NCBI RefSeq assembly: GCF_037975245.1
Contig: NC_092576.1
Coordinates: 29,614,611-29,678,610, forward strand
DNA length: 64,000 nucleotides
Source of the DNA: Apostichopus japonicus
Taxonomy: Eukaryota > Echinodermata > Holothuroidea > Aspidochirotida > Stichopodidae
Direction of reading: 5' to 3'
Under the pieces are notes generated by a model. That model ran no database searches. It saw only the letters and a program-made list of their open reading frames with translations, and was not told the DNA's origin. The position numbers were made by a program, and so were the translations under genes. This document shows positions 33,962 through 45,016 of the stretch, piece after piece (position 1 is the stretch's first letter; each line of letters begins with the position of its first letter).

Positions 33962-36741
33962 CTTCTGATACCACTTTGGAAGACAGATATTAAAGGAAAT
34001 AAGAACGATTTTCAAACCTGAATAATGGTAAAGTCCAAAATCGGATTGACGTTCAGCTCCATAAGAGTATAACTTCCAAATTTGGCTGTGTGTCCAGGAC
34101 TATCAGCTCTAGCATCTCCGCCCAGCACCAAAGGCTTTCCAAGCTCCATTAGTCTAGAAACCAATGTGTGCTGGGTTGTCTCCCACACTTTGACAATCGT
34201 AGGCTGCAGAAAGTCAGTTTGGTGCTTAAAAAAAGTTCTTATATTGTGTGTTTTACATCCCATATGCTTTAACACTCTTACAGTTTTGGTAGGGCTGGCT
34301 CCTGCAAAAAGGATTGCTCCCGAAAAAAGAAAGTTGCCAGCTGGAGTATCTTTTATCATGGGTTGACTGTTCCATGTGCGCTTCCAAGAGCAAGAGGTGC
34401 ACGACTCCTTAATTGACACCATTGTCCCAATGATGCTGCTTATCACTGCTTCTGCACCGTGGAAGCACTGCATACACACTGTAAATAGTGAAAGCAGACA
34501 TGTCCCAAACACTATAAAGTTGTTTTCCCCAAAAACTGTCTTTCGACCTTCTGTGTCACTACTGAAAAAGGAGAGAATACACAAGACCTATATAAATAGA
34601 GAAATTAAACCACAGCAACAATTGCAGATAAAATACTTAGAAAACTCTGTTACACTTTGAAATCAATGTAGAAGCACCTTTCAGTGGTTCTGTTAAATGA
34701 CCCAATTAACTTTAGACCAAAGCTGAAAGTAGAACACCTTATACAAACCAAAAGCAAGGAGATATATATTACCAATATAGTACTCAACCATTGATACCTG
34801 CTGTATGAAATGTAATTATCATAGTTCCAAACATAAACTTTTAAAGGACCTTTCCCAAATATGTTAATTTAATGCACTAAGAGAAGCTTTTTGCCCTAAC
34901 ACAATGACCAAAAGTGAACACAAGTTCCTGAACACACAAAATCTCCAAGAAAAATGACATGAGATACATGTTCAGTCAATTTTTGTTATATATACAGACA
35001 AGATAAATGGAAATGACTAGTGTAGTGAACAAATGTGTTTGAAAATTACCTATCTGTCTCCGAGTCAGATGATGGAGTGTGGTCAGAAGGTATATAATCT
35101 TCCTTTTCACCATCAGATTCCTCTTCAACCAGCTCTGCTGTATCATCTTCCACTGGTTAAGGTGCAAGTATGTCCTCTTCAGATGAAGGCAACAGAGAAC
35201 ATTGCACCTCTGCTTCTCTTAATAATACTGCACGGCTTTCCTCAAAATCAGTTGAGTTTCTGAAAGTTAGAGTACAGTTGGAGTGAAACTTTTGTGTGAC
35301 CAACTCTCATTAAAGCAGCATCTCCCTACAAACTTCCAGAAAGTAAACAAAATGATTGATAAAATCACAAAACCCATCTCTGTATGCCTCATGCATGTGT
35401 ATTTTAATGCATCAGGCATCAGACATACAAAGATGCCTGATGCATTCAAATACACAAATGTGTATTTGAATGTTGTCCGTAACAACTGAAAAATGCCTGT
35501 TGTTTATACTGTAATATTGGCTCGCCTGTTTTGACTATCACATACAAAAATTTAGTGAATGAAACAAGTTTGATTTGCTTTATTAACACAAATGACCTAA
35601 CCTTCAAGCAAGCTTTACCTGATAATTACAATAAATTTTTATACCAATGCAGAAATTGAATAAGTAAAATGCCATAAACAACCTAATATGCAATTTTGGA
35701 ATTACCTCTCTGCTATTTACTCAATTTGTGTTTTCGATCAGAATTGGTGAATCATTAGCAGTCAAGTTTCTACTTAATTGCAAGCCTTGGCTTTAAAGCC
35801 AACACAGTAATGACTACTTGTCCATTAAAAACGAAATTATATATACTTTACATTCAAGATATGCGAGAGAAAAGACTGAGTGTGCAACCACATTCCCTTT
35901 GCTATAAAAAGTCAAACTGTGCTGGTTGTTGAGAAACAAGTGTTTTACAATGTATGAGGGTACATTTTCATATACTACCTTTTTGTAAGCCTGTTGGGTA
36001 GCATTGTATTCTTCTTGACCTCTTCTTTGCCTTCTCTGGCAGAACTGTCAAGATAGTCTGTGCTGACTTTGTAGATGAGGATGACTCCACCTATTGTGTG
36101 GGAGGAGGATGTACAGCATTGATCAATCAAAAGTGTAATTTTGCATTAATACTGTACGTACTACCTGGCACAAACCACCTACTATACTTTTTGGGCTCAA
36201 TGAACTAAATATGTATTAACACTGAATGGTTTTTAAACCACAAATATGGTGTTATAATACCCTTGTAACTGATAGTGCTGGCAACATTAGTTATCCGATA
36301 CTCAGTTTAGGCAAGACACATCTCAGAGTGTCACTGGCACAGTAGAATTCATTTGAATAAGCTCTTTCTCCTAACTAATCATGCCCTACCATATGTGAAT
36401 AAAATTCCAATTAGGAAATGAAACCATGGTACTGCATTAGAACCAATCATTTTTATCAACAATACATCAGTTGAGAACATGTGTATGAAACAACAAAAAC
36501 ACATTCAAAACTCGGAAAGGATCAACCTCTCAGGCATACTTTTTTATGTAGAACTCACCTCTCCTAAAGTTAACTTCAGATATCAGTTCATCTGGTGTCT
36601 GACTGTGGCGGAGATCATTTCCTTTTGACATATCTGGGGCTGAGGGCGCTATTACAGAATTGGAGTTAGAACTCGTGATTTGCAGAAAGCAAGGAATTTT
36701 TAGCCTGCACGATATCAGTAGATTCCATCCTCTTTTGAACA

Positions 36742-39222
36742 ACGTTTTATCACTGGATATCCATGCAAGAGTTACAATCTACCATGATTTAACTAATTTC
36801 ATTATTGGAGAGTCACAGTCATGTAAGTTTTGTGATAAATTGAGTTTTCCCTTTTTAAAAACCGAAGGTAGCCAGTGTCCCCTTTGCGGTGATTAATTGG
36901 GACTATAGTACCGGTTGCACGAAAGATTTCCCTGGGATCCATATTTTCCAATAGGGTCTTTACGTTTTGTTAGTGTGTCTTTGCACTGTCCCCAGGGGTT
37001 ATTCCGTTATGTTCTTTTTATACCTCCAGACATTTTCACATTGTTTTGTCATTTTGACAGGAATTATAGGTGTAATTTGGTGGTTTTCAGGTTTGGGTGT
37101 TCAGAAATTGGGGGTGTTCGAAAACTGGCTCCTTTTTGTTTACTCGCTAAATTATGTATGATTTGTGTACTTTGTGATGTTTATTTACATTATTTAGCTC
37201 CACTAGGCTATTTTACAGTACAGGAGTTGGTGCATATACTGAATGGTTTTCTGATAGTTGATGAAACAAGACGTTTTATTCTTCCTCCTTTTCAGGATTA
37301 CACCTTTTGCCATGTCCTGTATTTTCACAGATCATGCAGACTCCTTTTCTGGTCGAGTTACTCTGCATTATTGATAAGCAGACTTAACGCATTCATTGAC
37401 CCTACCGGTCCGGCCCTTAAAGTGTCAAGGCCCTTTCACACATTTCATGTGTTGCCATTTCCTTTATGCTAGGCCTATGTTCTTTGTTCTTATGATCTAT
37501 TATATCACGTACAAGTATGGTTCACTATTTTTCGTATATTACCTCAGTACTGTACACATATTCATTACTTTCAGGTGTTCTTACAGTGTTGTAATCTATT
37601 GATTATTTGTTTTGACCTAGTGGCTCAGTCGGGACAAGCCATTTGTTTGACTGTACTTTTTCTACATCTATTTTCCATGTACATTTACATGTGCTGTTGT
37701 ACCTTTAGAGTATAAACAACCAACCAAACATGTTTTCCTTGTGTTTATTAGACACCAGGTGTCTTTTGTGTCATCTACCATGTTTAATACACTTTCATAG
37801 GTTTTTTATTGATAATTTTCCTATTTACTAAGTAGCTTATTTCTACACATTCTCATTATGGAGCCCCATGATAGAGCCAGGTGAATTGCAGTATCATTGG
37901 ATGAATGATTTGGGATATGTTTAGCTGTGCTTCTCTTGTTAACCCAACTGGTTCTCATATTTGATAACATTTTCTCATTTCAAGCTACCGGATATTATCA
38001 GACGGCTGTTCCAGTTCTACCAGTATCTTATCATACATTTGAAGTTATATATCTTGCATGTTTTACTTGTGAGTAAGATAGTTATGAGTTGTTATATATT
38101 ATATCTCAACAGTTCACCGTTGAAGTATAATAAAGTGGAATCCATTGCTCAGATCCTTGGCCGCTTCTTTTTTATTTTCATCGGTTCACACTAACTGGTC
38201 GATTACAAAATTACCGGTTCTACACATTGGCCAGTACACTGACAGACTTCATTTTCCCTGTCATATGCTGCCACTATTTCTTCAAGCATCCATCAAATGA
38301 AAGACAAATACTTGAACATAATGTAATGATACATGTGATCTTCCTACTACCGATCTAATGCAATTCTGCCATATGTACATACCACCATGCCTTTCCGCCA
38401 TAGGTTTTGTTTTGATTCTCTTCGTCATGGTGGCGAAATGGTTCAAAATATGTCACTTTGGTTACAGTCAGTAGCCTACCGCACCTAGCCTTGACACGTA
38501 TCACATTAAGCAATTTATCAATATATTGATTTATCATAGGCTTAGTCTATGCTCAATTGTTATATCAACTTTGCTTGTCGAATAGGCCTGTAGAGGATTT
38601 AGCTTTAATTAAATGAGAAGATTAATTACGCTCAATATTAACTTCATCAATGTTTTGACTCATGCTGGGTCAAGAGATATTGGTTTCGATTAAAAAAGGA
38701 TAGTTTTATTCTGACGAACGATTAGCAATATCTTTCACACAGTGAAAGATTATATAGCTACTTACGACTATGACTTGGATTACGATATTGAACGACTCGA
38801 CAAAGATCACATATTTGAAATAACCTTTATTGTTTTTCCCTATTTCTATTCAATATAACATCGGATATGTGTTGCCCCCGCTTCTGTGCGAATAATATTA
38901 TTTTTATGGATTAGGATTTCCATATTGGGATTTGTGTTTGAATTTTTCATTGGAGCCTGTCTGTAGGGTTCGTACGAGACAGCGACCTATATAATTTACC
39001 GCCTAATAACCCTAGCGTCTAAAGGCCCACTCAAGTCAGATGGTGAAACACTCCTCATGATGGTCCCTTACTTCGCCTAGTATTTGCGTGCATTATGCTA
39101 CGTCAAGGCTAAGGAAGGCTTGGCTACACAGCACTTGCACTATAGCAATGTAGGCAAACCAAGAACTGTAGTAAGAGTAACGTTACAGTTGTAGTTTAAC
39201 GTTACGTTTGTAGTTTGCTTTT
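36742..39222. other. Non-coding interior of the Kolobok-like element (first transposase intron)
   Basis: About 2.5 kb without a supported gene. A 185-codon plus-strand open frame at 36915-37472 has no recognisable domain and biased hydrophobic content, so I do not call it. The region is otherwise AT-rich. Confidence 0.4.
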
Positions 39223-41028
39223 TGTTGACCACACACTTTGTGTTTTTTACGTTGGCCTTTCAATAGTTTGTAGTGAGTTTAGTGTAGTTTTGGCTTTGTT
39301 GCGTGGTTTTTGTTGTTAGTAGGTGGGTGAGTGGCTTGCCACAACCCTCGCTGTCATGGCGGCTCGCCGTGACAGGAAAAATCGTATTGTTGAGTTTTTC
39401 CGGGGAGGCTACGGTCGTCCCCGGACAAGTTTTTTTTTTCAGTTTTGCGTTCTGTTAGTTTAAAGATCCCTGGAGAGGTTGACGCGCTTCAGCGTAAGCC
39501 TCTCCGGGGTATGAATGATTTTGATGTTCGGTTCACCTCGGAGGCTCCCCGCGTCCATGTGTTGGAGGGAGTTGAGGGACTGAAGGTCACACCGTATGAC
39601 AGTTCGGTGTGGGTGACAGTCCTCCATCTCCCTCTGGACATGTCTGAACAGGTTGTTGTGCGGACACTAGGGCGTTTTGGGAAAGTGACCGGCTACGAGG
39701 AGCCGGAATTCCTTGAATGTAAAGGTGTCAAGACCGGGACTAGGCGAGTTAGAATCGAACTCAAGTCCGATATCCCCTCTACCTTGTGGGCTAATGGGCA
39801 CAGTGCCCACATTGCATATCCGGACCAGCCTCGCACTTGTTGGAGGTGTGGACTGGAAGGGCATGAGGCCAGGTTGTGCCCGAACAAGCGGTGTAGCCGC
39901 TGTTTACAGGTTGGGCATACCCTGGCCGAGTGTAAAGGTGATATCGTGTGTAACTCGTGTGGGAAAACGGGCCATCTGGCCAGTTTATGCCCAGACCGCT
40001 CATACGCCGCGAGAGTGGCTACGGACGTGGTTGAAGCGGTCCCCGTCCCGGCCTCCGTACCAGCTGACACCCGACACCGTACCACCTGATGCTCCTGTCA
40101 TCGCCCCAGTGTCCGATACTAGCGCCCGGTGGAGGCTTTGTTCCCCCTTTCGTGTCCGACCTCTCCCCTGATCGAGCTTGTCGAGACTGCCAGCCTGCCC
40201 ACTGAGGCAGAGCAGGACAAAACGGCGGAGATGGTACTAGCGGAGTGGCATGCGGCGCAGGATGCCGCTTGTACTGGTTCACCGGTAGCTATGCCCGCTA
40301 TCGGTGATACTAGTTGGGCCCCGAGTCAACCGGCCCAAGAGACATTAAGTGGTTCAGATTCTGACTCGCCAATGGATGACTGCACTACAGCCCTATTAGT
40401 TGTGGCTAAGGAGTCCTCCGATTGGTTTCATGAGACGAAACAGGCCACTGATCTCATTGACTCGAGTGGCCCTTCCACCCTACCCGCAGCCGCTTCCGCT
40501 ATACCGGACACAATGGTCGCTAGTGGACCTCCTGTTCCTGACAGGGAGGTCCACTCGATCAATGACGAGGAGCTAAGAACTCTGCTCCCTCGTAAGAAAA
40601 GGGGGAACACTGCCAGGGGCGTGAAAAGACCCATATTGGGAAAACTTCGCAGGTAATGCGCAGGCCTATTGTCTACCATCGGGACGGCGTACCCCGGATG
40701 AAGTTTTGGAGTGGGTTATTTTTCAGGTGTGTGTGGAGGGGGGGGGGGGTTGTGTGGTCTTACATAATATGGGTTGGGGGTTCTGTTTGGTTTGGAGTTG
40801 GCTTTTTGGGGCTGGTTTGTAGAGCTTTATTGTTTTGGTTCTGTTGGCCTTTGGGTCCGTGTCCTTTTCATGTCACGTTGAACGCTACATTGTATACATT
40901 TGTGGGTGAGTGAGAGATTTCTGTGTGTGGGTTTTCAGTTGGGTTTATGGTGGTTGTCTTTGCTGGGATTGTTTTTGCTTTTGTTGACCTATGGTCCGTG
41001 TCCTTTTTTCTTTGCACGTAAAAAGCAC
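39223..41028 (+). mobile_element. ORF1-only half-LINE, second copy
   Basis: Matches 24185-25934 throughout: 5' UTR (TTGACCACAC..TTTTACGTTGGCC), ORF1, the same ORF1-to-3' junction (CGCAGGTAATGCGCA) and the end CTTTGCACGTAAAAAGCAC at 41028. It is slightly 5'-truncated. Inserted in the first intron of the Kolobok-like transposase. No clear target duplication was found. Confidence 0.9.
39356..40656 (+). pseudogene. Half-LINE ORF1, frameshifted copy
   Basis: Starts at ATG 39356 (MAARRDRKN.. after an early slip). It is readable at 39445-40089, with the same three CX2CX4HX4C knuckles as 24299-25591, then shifts frame at about 40085-40125 and continues to the stop at 40656 with the acidic and basic C-terminal segments. 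At least two frameshifts, so not functional. Confidence 0.88.
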
Positions 41029-41200
41029 ACACAATGCCACAGCCAAGCCTAAGTTCTGGTTAGGATTAGGCTAGCCTAGTCTATATTGGAGGCTTGGCCA
41101 TATTGGATCACTTTGATAACAGTTTGATCTGTTGATTATACTTACATTCTTCTGTGACCGCCTCTCTGAGCTAAATCTTTGACGTTTGGTCAGTCCTGGC

Positions 41201-41628
41201 TCATCCTAAGGAGTTGATTTGACCCTCAATCTTAAGAGTCCGTTTCTGCCCAGATGTTGATCCAGTAGTAGTACTACTAGTACTAGGACCCGTAACGTTA
41301 GGCTGGTCCACTGTTTTGCCTACGGTATTCTTGTCTTCGCTCGCCCCACTATATGCAACCTTGATTGTGGGATATTTTCCAGGCAATATCGTTCTTTTGC
41401 ATTTAATTCCGAGGCTTTCCTTAATTTGGAATGATGGATCGTAGAAATCCTCCGTGAAATGGCCACTGCACATAACAAATGTTTGTGTTGCGTGTTTAAA
41501 ATCGGACCGACAGTTTTCAACGAATCGTGTCCAAATTCTTCGATTCCTCTTGTCTTTTGGAAATGCGTGCAGGTGAATCCGTCTTTACTTGTGTTGGAGC
41601 AACCGCCAACTACACATCGGTTTGGCAT
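41201..41628 (-). pseudogene. THAP-domain exon (N-terminus of Kolobok-like transposase)
   Basis: ATG at 41628-41626 begins MPNRCVVGGCSN, the start of a C2CH THAP zinc finger that binds transposon ends. A missing base near 41568 moves the rest into another frame, which reads HAFPKDKRNRRIWTRF, FVMCSGHFTEDFY (final Cys and His of the finger) and on to a Ser/Thr-rich linker. It lies about 310 bp inside the right TIR. THAP domains also occur in P-element transposases and host factors, but the TTAA ends favour Kolobok. Confidence 0.8.
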
Positions 41629-41936
41629 AATTAGCAGTTACGAGATAAATTCACTTAAAAACAAAACTCCAAATCTCAATTACTACAGTTTACAGGGCAC
41701 TGCAAAAGTGTTATGTTGTTAACTACACGTTTATGCACTTGATGTAAACATAGCGTCCCGGAAGTGAGCTGGGTTTCTCGACTGACGTCACGTCTCACTA
41801 CCATATATAGCAAAATTTTGGGGAAATCTTTAGTAACCCTCGAATTTTTCATCATCGACAATGCTAGCTACGTTTGACACATATTTCATATCATTTGAAA
41901 GCTACGAGTGTACAGAATACGATGATAACATTTTCT

Positions 41937-41956
41937 TTTTCCATTTCATAACCTCT
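41937..41956 (-). repeat. Right terminal inverted repeat of Kolobok-like element
   Basis: Exact reverse complement of 27250-27269, followed by TTAA at 41957-41960. Confidence 0.85.
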
Positions 41957-43810
41957 TTAATATGTTAATTTTATATAATAGGCTGAATGTAGTTTGTGCT
42001 TGGATTTGGTGAAGTGCAGAAAAAAACATCCTGTCTTATATTATATAGTGTGTTCCGTCATGTGGTTGTTATATTTGTAGGATTTATTTGGCTATATGCG
42101 GGTGCCGCACTAAACCAGTAAGTGACCTGCGTTTACGCTTGTCGCACATAATGTGCCTGTATTCATCGAATAGTGTTTGTGTTCAAGGAGTACTTGTCGT
42201 ATGGTTGAGTTAAATCCGTAGTTTCATCCACGGGGGTTACATTGAAGAAGAAACCGCACTTGTTTTCCCCTCATAACATTGAACGCCGTCATATATAACT
42301 TCACGATATCAATGCCCGTTGCGCGGGCATCGAATGGAATAACGGAAGGAAGCACGAAGCAGTTGGCTTCGTGGAGTGCAGACGTGTTTTTTGCTCTCGC
42401 TCTCCATATACTACACTGTACTATATTAACTTATACTGTATTGCACTGTATTGTACTGTACTGTACTGTGCTTCCCGCCAGGCGGGAGTGGTATTTTCTG
42501 TTAGTACGTGCGTGCGTGCTACAGGCGTTGGTTTGTTTTTCGATATATTGTTCTTACTTCACTATTACTTTTGTTTTGGTTCGTTTCTTGCTCCTCCGTG
42601 GCCTAGCCACCTTGCGGTATCATGGCGTCGCGCCGTGATAGCCGTATTGTTAACTGTTATCCTGCTGAAAGCCACGATCGTGGCCCCCAAGTTCCGTGCG
42701 GAAAGCCACGATCGTGGCTTTCATGTAAACACCCGAAATATTGCCACGTGGCTTGTGATTGGTTGACACTAGGCACTAGATATCGCGTCAGCGAATAGGA
42801 GTTGGTATTAGAAGCTACTATAATGCCGAACTTGACCATAAATCCATAGGAAATCGGCAAATTATATGCCAAATCCAAACAGAATCCAGACGAAAATGCA
42901 AGCAGATTGCAATACGGAGCATGGTAAAATTCGCTATACTACTACCAACAGTGAAGAGGCAGTCGGAAGAGCGAAACTTTCACTAGTTTTCAGAATTATT
43001 ATCGGACGTTTTGGAGTGTATTTCAAGATGAATTCGGACGACGAAAGTGATTTTGATAACTTTGGAGACAGCATTTCTGATATTGCTTCCGGTGATTCAG
43101 CTTCGAGTGATTTCAGTGAGTCTGAATCATCCGATGGATCAGACTCAAGTGATGATGGTGGGCCTAACCTAGGCCTACTAGTTAGGCCGTGGATCGCTAT
43201 ACCAGATTTACAAACGGACATAATGCCAGCTCATACGTTCCAGTACAACGGTGACAGTGGTGTTGTTGCAGCCAATTTTCGGCCTGATATGAAGCCAGTG
43301 GATTATTTTTCGAACCTCATGACTGATGGAATTTTGCAAGAGATCGTAGATGAAACTAACAGGTATGCCAAGGAAAAAGTTATGAGAAATACACCTCTGC
43401 GGAGAAAGTCAAGATATGCTGAATGGAATGGCACTGACCTTGAGGAAATGAAGGCATTTTTGGGGATCATTGTCAATATGGGTCTTGTCCAAAAAACATG
43501 TCTCAATGCATACTGGGATAGCTCCAATCCATCTCAATCGACCCCTTATTTTCGACACGTCTTTCGGAGAGACAGGTTCTTACTACTGTTGTTGGCTTTC
43601 GTGGAGTGCAGACGTGTTTCGCTCTCGCTCTCCATCTGATACAGCTACTTTCTTACCTTACCTTACCTTACTGTACTGTACTGTGCTATACTTCCCGCCA
43701 GGCGGGTGTGTGCGTTTGTCGTATATAGTTATCGTATATCGTTTTAAGTTTAAACCTGTCTTTATAGTTTGTTTTTGTTACTCCTCTGTGGCCTGGCCAC
43801 CTTCGGTATC

Positions 43811-44827
43811 ATGGCATCGCGCCGTGATTCGAAAATTGTTAAGTTGACCTTCACCGGTGAACAAGCGGTTCCACCGGTGCAAGTTTTTAGTATTTTAAAA
43901 AGTAAGGGTGTTGTTGTGCCTGGAGAGGTTGATGCTCTACAAGCTCTCCAGGGTCGTAATACGTATGATCTACGTTTTACCAGTGACGTGACCCGGCAGA
44001 AGGGTGTCACGTTGCTGAGTGGGGTTGAAGGTTTGACAGTTACTCCATACGAACGTTCCGTATGGGTAACTGTCATCCACGTAGGATTAGAGGTGCGTCA
44101 AGAACTTGTCGCAACTGTTTTAGGTCGGTTCGGGGCTGTCAAGGCTATTAAAATGTGCTCCTACGCACAGGCCCCTGGGGTGTTCAACGGGCACCGACAG
44201 GTTCGGATCGACCTCAAGTAGGACATTCCCTCCTTCCTTTTTATTGCCGGGCATAAAGCTCACGTGCGTTACCCCGGTCAGCCCCGTACCTGCTTCAGGT
44301 GTGGGGAGACCGGGCACGAAGCCAAGGGCTGCCCAAATAAAAAGTGTGGGCGCTGCCTTCGTCTTGGGCATGATACCTCTGCTTGCCCAAGCGAAGTCGT
44401 GTGCTCACTCTGTGGGAAGGAGGGACATGTCTTTCGCGCTTGTCCCTCCTCTTATGTCTTTATGACAAAGAGTGGGGGTCAAGCAAAGGCGCCAAGTTCT
44501 GGCGCACCTACTGCCCCGGAGGAAGCTCCACGCAAGGAGGGGGAAACGGGTGCGGATTCACTCTCCGCACCTCCTTCACCCTCCCCCGTAGTTGCAGACC
44601 CCAACCCCGTGCCCGCACCGAGAAAGTCTACACCAGCTTCCCCCATCAACCCCGTGCCCACACCGTCTCCACCACACAGCGAAGCGGACACGGGGTCTCC
44701 ACCAGCTTCCCCCATCAACCCGTCCAGTTCCGTCCCCAGTCCGCCGCCGGTATCGCCAGATCCGGAGACTGTCCGACGGCGACTCCGGGGACTCGGTAGT
44801 CATCGGGTCTCCGGAGGCTCTGTCTGA
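43811..44827 (+). pseudogene. LINE#1 ORF1 (zinc-knuckle RNA-binding protein) with one nonsense codon
   Basis: Starts MASRRDSKIVKLTFTGEQ at 43811. A single in-frame TAG at 44219-44221 (CAG in LINE#2) interrupts it after 136 codons; the same frame then continues through CFRCGETGHEAKGC, CGRCLRLGHDTSAC and CSLCGKEGHVFRAC to a proline-rich tail and a stop at 44827. A second frame, to 44996, encodes an acidic tail (SDGDSGDSVVIGSPEALSDS, then SSDDSDDDMSS) that ends just before ORF2 and looks more protein-like than the last part of the first frame. LINE#2 has the same arrangement. Confidence 0.85.
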
Positions 44828-45016
44828 CAGCGACTCCGGAGGCTCGGTGATCGTCGAGCCGAAACGTGCCACTGGGACGAGCTGGTACGACGAGATGGGG
44901 GAACCATCACTGAAAAGGTCGGCCTCAAGTGACGACTCCGACGACGATATGTCGTCTAGAGCGCGCTTGAAGCTTACAGAATCGACGTCGGCGTAGTTTT
45001 GCCCCATTGCCCTCTC

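Larger units (their letters stand above)
32085..41628 (-). pseudogene. Kolobok-like transposase gene (THAP + DDE-type core), multi-exon, decayed
   Basis: Minus-strand exons inferred from frames and splice sites: 41628-~41201 (THAP), 36704-36559, 36090-35979, 35259-35050 (acidic, YIPSDHTPSSDSETD), 34561-34018 (core: WNSQPMIKDTPAGN, ILFAGASPTKT, VLGGDARADSPGHTAKFGSY), 33422-33202 (KKRCHAVNEW, SHLHWSAASTPGGNPD), 32838-32662 (ACERLNELL, then FAPKLTIFSYEGM), 32538-32394 and 32313-32085. The GGDxRADSPG block with its Asp is a likely catalytic element. Defects include frameshifts in the THAP exon and in the 32838, 32538 and 32313 exons, a stop in the 35259 exon, and no trace of an expected exon between 34018 and 33422. 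The first intron hosts a half-LINE. Confidence 0.8.
27250..41956. mobile_element. 14.7-kb Kolobok-like DNA transposon (TTAA, THAP, P2X7-like gene)
   Basis: Perfect 20-bp inverted ends AGAGGTTATGAAATGGAAAA (27250-27269; complement at 41937-41956) are each flanked by TTAA (27246-27249, 41957-41960). Inside, on the minus strand, a multi-exon transposase gene starts with a THAP exon (41628) and ends at 32085. A second gene on the plus strand, 27540-29664, converges on it from the other end. TTAA target duplication plus a THAP-containing transposase is the signature of the Kolobok superfamily. Later insertions (half-LINE, SINE, LINE scraps) inflate its length. Both genes are broken. Confidence 0.8.

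Noticed and set aside
33990-34012. Possible U2-like head for the SINE copy at 33830-33961
   Set aside because: The partial resemblance lies outside that copy's target duplication, so it is flanking intron sequence.
36660-36896. C-x2-C ... C-x2-C frame resembling a small zinc finger
   Set aside because: It overlaps a likely minus-strand transposase exon, has no splice or domain support, and four cysteines in 20 residues can arise by chance.
36915-37472. 185-codon plus-strand open frame
   Set aside because: Hydrophobic and aromatic-rich, without any motif or neighbour support; it lies in an intron of the opposite-strand transposase.
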